Shown: in pieces, positions 59,152 through 64,000 of the stretch
Numbering within the stretch: position 1 is the first letter of the stretch
Layout of the letters: the number at the start of each line of letters is the position of its first letter
Source of the DNA: Marisa cornuarietis
Taxonomy: Eukaryota; Mollusca; Gastropoda; Architaenioglossa; Ampullariidae
Length of the DNA: 64,000 nt
Direction of reading: 5' to 3'
Assembly (NCBI GenBank): GCA_004794655.1
Contig: SMMW01000619.1
Span: forward strand, 2,960,001-3,024,000
Program-made: the position numbers and the translations under genes
Notes under the pieces: generated by a model
Told to the model about the DNA's origin: nothing
Databases searched by the model: none
The model's input: the letters and a program-made list of their open reading frames with translations, nothing else

Positions 59152-60399
59152 CTGTTTCGAGTCTGCTTAGTGCTTTCCTAACAGCCTCAACGTATTACAC
59201 TCCTGTTAACCTGTTTAATATTGTTTGTCATGCTCTTCTTCATTAAACGGGTTTCTCCCCCCGTCGCCAACTTTTGTCACCATAATTCGTGATCCTTCTC
59301 GCATGACAGGTTGTCGGAGCAGGTTCCTGCCTGCAGCTCAGCACGACAGAGGCAGATAACACGGCCAGACTTGCATAGACATCGTAGGAGCTGCTTGATC
59401 TTTTTTTATTGACAAGAATACAATATTATTGGCGATGTCTAGCAGACAGCATTAAACCCGACATTGTTGGCAATGCCCATGTTTCTTCTAATAATCACCA
59501 TTCAGCGTCGACGATCTGTGAACATCCTCGAAATCTCTTGCAGGTCGCATCTTGTCGATTCAGAACCAAAAAAAAACAACAACAACAACAAAAAACAACA
59601 AAAAACAAAAAACAAACTAACAAAGCCGTTAACATCCTCTCCATTTTGAGTCTCCCGCAATAAAAAATAGTTCTGACATTTCCCTACCTTTCCTTCTCCC
59701 ACTGAGACTGTTTTCGTCTGTCTTCCTGCCTGTCGGCGTTGTCATTGCTGTCCATCCCTCCATCAGTTATTTTGTTGACATCAAGTCATCAAGGACTCGT
59801 GTCATACATGAGATAATTACTCCGAGCAGCGAGTGCAAGTTGAGTCTCAAAGGCCTTATATGACAGGAAGAGTGTCATATAACAGATAATAGCGATATTG
59901 TCGATGATTTGCTGTACCATTTAACAGCCACGTAGCTGTACCGTATACAACGGTTATTGCACACCACGAGTCCGGAGACAGTCACAGGTACACACACAGT
60001 ACTCACTGACCGCTGGCTACAGGATGTGACTGCTGGGACCACTAGTCACGTGAGGTCACCTGCTGACATACAAACTCTGACTTACCCGTGCATCGTCACA
60101 GGTCGCTTCCAACATTTCTTACATTTCTGCGATATTTACAGATATACTCTTGTAGATGGCCCGGGAACACCAGGCTTCCGTGGTTGGAAGTTTAGGGGAG
60201 GTCAGCGACATTGACTAGGTGCTAAAGGGAGGTAATAAAGTTAGCATTTGGAGTATCCTCCTATTTTAAATTTAAGTCGGGTATAAAGACAGTTATTCGT
60301 CTGCAAGTTGTGCTTCGCTCGGGACAACTGCAGTGTCTGCGGCTGTCACTACACGTGTGCGTCCACACGCATAAACACACCAACATACCAACCCGCCAC

Positions 60400-60513
60400 C
60401 ACCACCACACACACACACACACTCTCTCTCTCACACACACACACACTCTTTCTCTCTCACACACACACACACTATCTCTATCTCTCTCTCTCTCTCACAC
60501 ACACACACACTCT

Positions 60514-60594
<81 letters not shown>

Positions 60595-60595
60595 T
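60400..60595. repeat. Compound (CA)n/(CT)n microsatellite
   Basis: Alternating CA and CT blocks, ending in about 55 bp of CA. It lies before the partial exon of CAP copy 2. Confidence 0.93.
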
Positions 60596-60944
60596 CTTTA
60601 ATGTCTGTTGTTTTAACTCTGATTAATCTCTCCATAAAGTAAGTTCATGTTTCTTTATCTCTTCATCAAACAGACTTGAACCAAAGAACATTCACACAGG
60701 TGTTAATGACGAAAATGTTTGCTTTACAAAATATTATATGAACATCTGTAGGACAAATATTATCGCTCTACCATCTTAATTACCTATATAGTTAATCTGT
60801 AAAATGAGATGGTCGAGTTATCCCAGGACAATGCGACAATTTCAATAATTTGATAAAAGGTTTGTTTCTGACCAGTATTATCGGATAAGAGCAATTATGT
60901 GAAAGCCATTAGTGCCAACCATGTGACGATATTAAGAACAAAAA

Positions 60945-61486
60945 AACTCCGCTACAGCTACGGTCAAAAGTCATGTGGGACCTCCTCCGCTTGCCACTAC
61001 ACACAGGTAAGTCACTCGCCACTCGGGTCTAGTCAGCCTTGTCTCCTCTGGTAAATACTGTAATGGGCAAGTGAATGAAAAAAAATGTTAAGTAATACTT
61101 TTCTCTCTTTAAAGAACAGAATCTTTATGTGGAATTGTCAGTATGTCTCCATAAGTCTCTAAGCAACTGCTTCTTTTGTTATTAAACTTATCTTTTGTTT
61201 TTGTGTGTATGCAATTGTATACTGCAGTGAAACGTGTAGTCTTCGACAGCTACTTTGCATACAGCATCAATTATAATGTAAAGCATGCGTTCAACAAGAT
61301 GAAAGCCAAGTAAACTAAACAGACAGTGAACAGAGAAATCACACACAGCTAGTTGGCTTTACCCTCGCTGAGCTTTAAACCCTAACATCCATTGACTTGT
61401 GACTGACCACCTGAGATCCCTCAGAAAAAGTGTGTGTGTGTGTGTGTGTGTGCGCGTGCGTGTGTGTGTACGTGTGTGTGTATGTG

Positions 61487-61526
<40 letters not shown>

Positions 61527-62513
61527 CAGCTCGTCTTGGCCAAAACCCGGCGGGTGGGCTGTGCGTCCCGTATCTGTACCCCGCTGCCCAACGCCTACAG
61601 CAAAGCGTGGTACCTCGTCTGCTTCTACGACCCCAGGTGAGTTGCATCTACAGAATTTATTTTACATATTTTTTCACTCTTTCTGTTCTTCTTGTTCCTT
61701 TCTTCTTACCAATTCAGTGAGGATTAGATGCCATGGGTTCAGATCTTGTTTCGGACCCGCTGTATTATTTTCTCTCCATGTGACATCTGTATACAAGGCT
61801 GGCTGCCTTGCTGTGATATAGCCATAGCTGCTGGCTCGGCGTAAAACACTAATTCTTCCCATTCGTGCTCTTCCTCGTCTTCTTCATCGAATTCTCACAC
61901 GATAACTCCGACCCCTACAAAGTCTTCTGTGTCAGGTGACCATGTCCTTAATGTTATTTGCTAGTGGGTTAAACAGTCCTAGAGTCAGTGGGCCACTTTC
62001 CTAGGGACCGTGCGCCAGGGAACTTGAAAAGGTGAGCTTGGTGAACATGAGATGTCTGAGCTACGAATCACCCGTTCTCAGTCTCATGATGGCCACCTGC
62101 TCTCTCTCTCTCTCTCTCTGGGCTGTAAAGGCTGTTGTAACTAGAATACTGTTGGAGCTACCTTTGAGTTTTCTTGGCTTTAATCCACTGTGAAGGTGTG
62201 AAGACAACGACACCTCACAAATAATTATCTCCTAACATTAGCTCATCACCGAGTATTTACAACTTTACCTGTTGACATATAACTTTACTTCATCACCGAT
62301 TACTCACGACCTTACCTGTCGATAAATATTATTCTGCTTCAGCCCCTTGTACTCATAAACTTTCCTGTAGGTATATCATACTGAGCCCTTTGTACTCACA
62401 ACTTTTCTATAAATGACAGGGGCAACTGGGGGAGGGGGGTGAGAAGCCGTTTGAGAAGGGACCAGCCTGGCGCGGCTGCAGTGGCGGTTGTTGTGAAGAC
62501 GGCCTGTGTGTAG
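60945..62513 (+). pseudogene. CAP gene copy 2, partial and broken
   Basis: The copy retains the last third of exon 2 (about 60945-61006: LRYSYGQKSCG to CHYTQ, donor GTAAGT intact), a full-length exon 3 (61530-61636, 107 nt, AG|GTGAGT, with LVLAKT where the usual W is L) and exon 4 (62420-62513, 94 nt against 89). The five extra bases in a G-rich run of exon 4 shift the frame and bring a TAG at the exon end. The front of exon 2 and exon 1 are missing. Intron sequence is shared with copy 1 (CTCTTCATCAAACAGACTT at about 58.0 and 60.66 kb), so this is a tandem duplication followed by deletion. Confidence 0.74.
61712..61852 (+). mobile_element. Same SINE family, copy 3 (5' truncated)
   Basis: It starts near the B box (CCATGGGTTCAGATC) and shares CATCTGTATACAAGGCTGGC and ATATAGCCATAGCTGCTGG with the other copies. 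It lies in the intron after exon 3 of CAP copy 2. Confidence 0.68.
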
Positions 62514-63390
62514 GTAAGCAGCTGAACTTGAAAGTGGCACGAAACACTTTTTGTATAATCATATGTATATTGAATCCTTAAGTTACTTTTGTTGTGTTGT
62601 TAATCTAAGATTACTGTTTGCACTAAATGACTATACATTTTTTACTCGTTTCTAGTCATCCTGGTTGCCTTGTTGATTAATGTTATGAAGACTGTCAATC
62701 TTTATAAAACGCGTCCGTCTCAAAATATATTTAAATACTTAACGATGTTATACAAATTATTTAGAATGTCAGGAAGTCGAAATCCACACAATTAGGGCTA
62801 CATAACGGAAACTTTTCAAAAGTCTTTAAGATGTACTCTATGGATGACATGCAGTCAGTCGACGAGTGAAGATTCCATGTTCAATCTTGTAGACAGCTGT
62901 TGTCATGACAGTTGACCATCAGTGTGCTCAGTCAAACATTTCATAGCTGTTGGGGTCCTTGATGTCTGCTTTTTCTAAATCTCTGCATTTATTCAACACA
63001 TATCCCGTTTGTCTTTTCATCTCCATTCAAAGACCTACTATAGTGATCCACTAATAAGATTTGATAATCTAGTAACGACATACCACATCAGATGTCTTGT
63101 TTTACTTATTTTACTTATTTAAACTTATTTTACTTCTACCATTCCGTTTTTGTGGCTTGCTTCTTATCAAAATATTTTTAATTAGATTTCCAAAATATTG
63201 TAAGACGAGAAAAATTATGTGTACTTCATGCTGTGCTCGTAAATAATTAGTAAAATAAACCAGTGTTGAGCTTAAAGAATGTGACACTTGTAATAGTTGG
63301 AACAAAATTATCTGACACCTGCCTGTTAAGACTGACTTTGTGGTCCTCAGATGTAACCCTGTGGTAACATCTCGTGTAATATTGTTGTAG

Positions 63391-63854
63391 GAGACAGTAA
63401 TGCCCCCAGTGTGGGTATGTCAACTTCAAACTACATGTTCGTCCTTCTGTCTCTGCGTCTGTCCATTACTTTTATTTCATCAACTTGTGTTTTAAATTTT
63501 TTTAATCATGTCAGAGAAAATTTAAAAAGGGTAAACAAAAATAAGTGTTCATAAGAAATATATTATATTTATTTAAAAACATTTTATGTCGACAATGTAT
63601 TCCTTAAACTGTAATTCTTGTCTGATTTAATATTATTTCAGGAGCCAGTGATACCAAAAGAAATTGTATAAGCTGCGTTTATGAGGTGGATGACAAAGCA
63701 TCTTTAAAAAGAGATACCAGACATTTGTGTGAATAAAAAATGTATCCTACTTACCTTAAGTGTTGTAATGTTGTCGTTATACTCCTTGAACGGTAATCCA
63801 TGAGTAGCAACTGGTTTAATATTATTTCAGAAGCCAGTAATACCACCAGTTCGG
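63391..63854 (+). pseudogene. Three tandem copies of the 24-nt CAP linker microexon
   Basis: Units at 63391-63414, 63642-63665 and 63831-63854 are each 24 nt after a TTGTAG or TTATTTCAG acceptor. Their reading frames give DSNAPSV, ASDTKRN and ASNTTSS, matching ASDDSSA of the intact gene. Donors are GTATGT (good), GTATAA (poor) and GAATGT (lost). Flanking introns are also similar (TTTAATATTATTTCAG before units 2 and 3). Joining unit 2 to unit 3 would create TAA, so a transcript using all three would be broken. Confidence 0.6.
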
Positions 63855-64000
63855 GAATGTCCACTACAAACTTTATATTTCTGTCTGATTGTCTGTCTGA
63901 ACACCTATTTGTCTGTCTTGTGCACGTGTTAGTCTGTCCTTCTATCAGACTTATGTTCGAATCACATCGCCGCCTGTACTTGATTTATTTATGTTTGAAT

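Overview
The window is animal nuclear DNA, most likely from a gastropod mollusc. Genes are split into small exons with GT/AG borders, introns are filled with minisatellites and microsatellites, and there are tRNA-derived SINEs and truncated non-LTR retrotransposons. No prokaryotic operon structure is visible. The lophotrochozoan or gastropod assignment is an inference from the gene families (expanded MEGF-like receptors, CAP+ShK secreted proteins) and the repeat types. All gene models were assembled by hand from splice sites, reading phase and protein motifs.

Three multi-exon genes on the minus strand are well supported. (1) Receptor gene A spans 21414 down to 1473 and runs off the left edge. 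It has a signal-peptide exon, six 8-cysteine EGF/laminin-EGF-like exons and a transmembrane exon. (2) Receptor gene B spans 38439 down to 28022 and is complete: 12 exons, 1638 nt, 545 aa, with a signal peptide, eight EGF-like modules, one transmembrane helix and a tyrosine-bearing tail. Genes A and B are tandem paralogues of the MEGF10/11, Draper and SREC kind, with equal lengths for the signal exon (91 nt), the last EGF exon (135 nt) and the transmembrane exon (88 nt). (3) A secreted CAP-domain protein with two ShK domains spans 46315 down to 40209: seven coding exons, 276 aa, a TATA box and a non-coding first exon. Degenerate copies of this CAP gene lie on the plus strand from 57.3 kb to the right edge. 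They carry frameshifts, lost exons and a triplicated 24-nt microexon.

Layout: 0-4.7 kb, 39-bp palindromic minisatellite, gene A transmembrane exon, a CR1/L2-like LINE and an older LINE scrap; 6-21.4 kb, gene A EGF and signal exons separated by 35-bp, 22/23-bp and CAGACAGAC-type arrays; 22-28 kb, intergenic, with 32-bp and 54-bp arrays, a 268-bp MITE, a LINE 3' end and a SINE; 28-38.4 kb, gene B with 45-bp, 23-bp and other arrays in its introns; 40-46.9 kb, the CAP-ShK gene, whose fifth coding intron is a 2.7-kb array of 35-bp units; 47-54 kb, gene-poor with decayed hAT transposons; 54-57 kb, a 25-bp minisatellite split by a SINE and an RTE-like LINE; 57.3-64 kb, CAP pseudogene copies.

Functionally, the receptor pair would be cell-surface proteins of haemocytes, glia or epithelia (engulfment or adhesion, by family analogy). 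The CAP-ShK protein would be secreted. By rough addition, tandem arrays make up about a fifth of the window, and many begin or end within a few tens of bases of a splice site.
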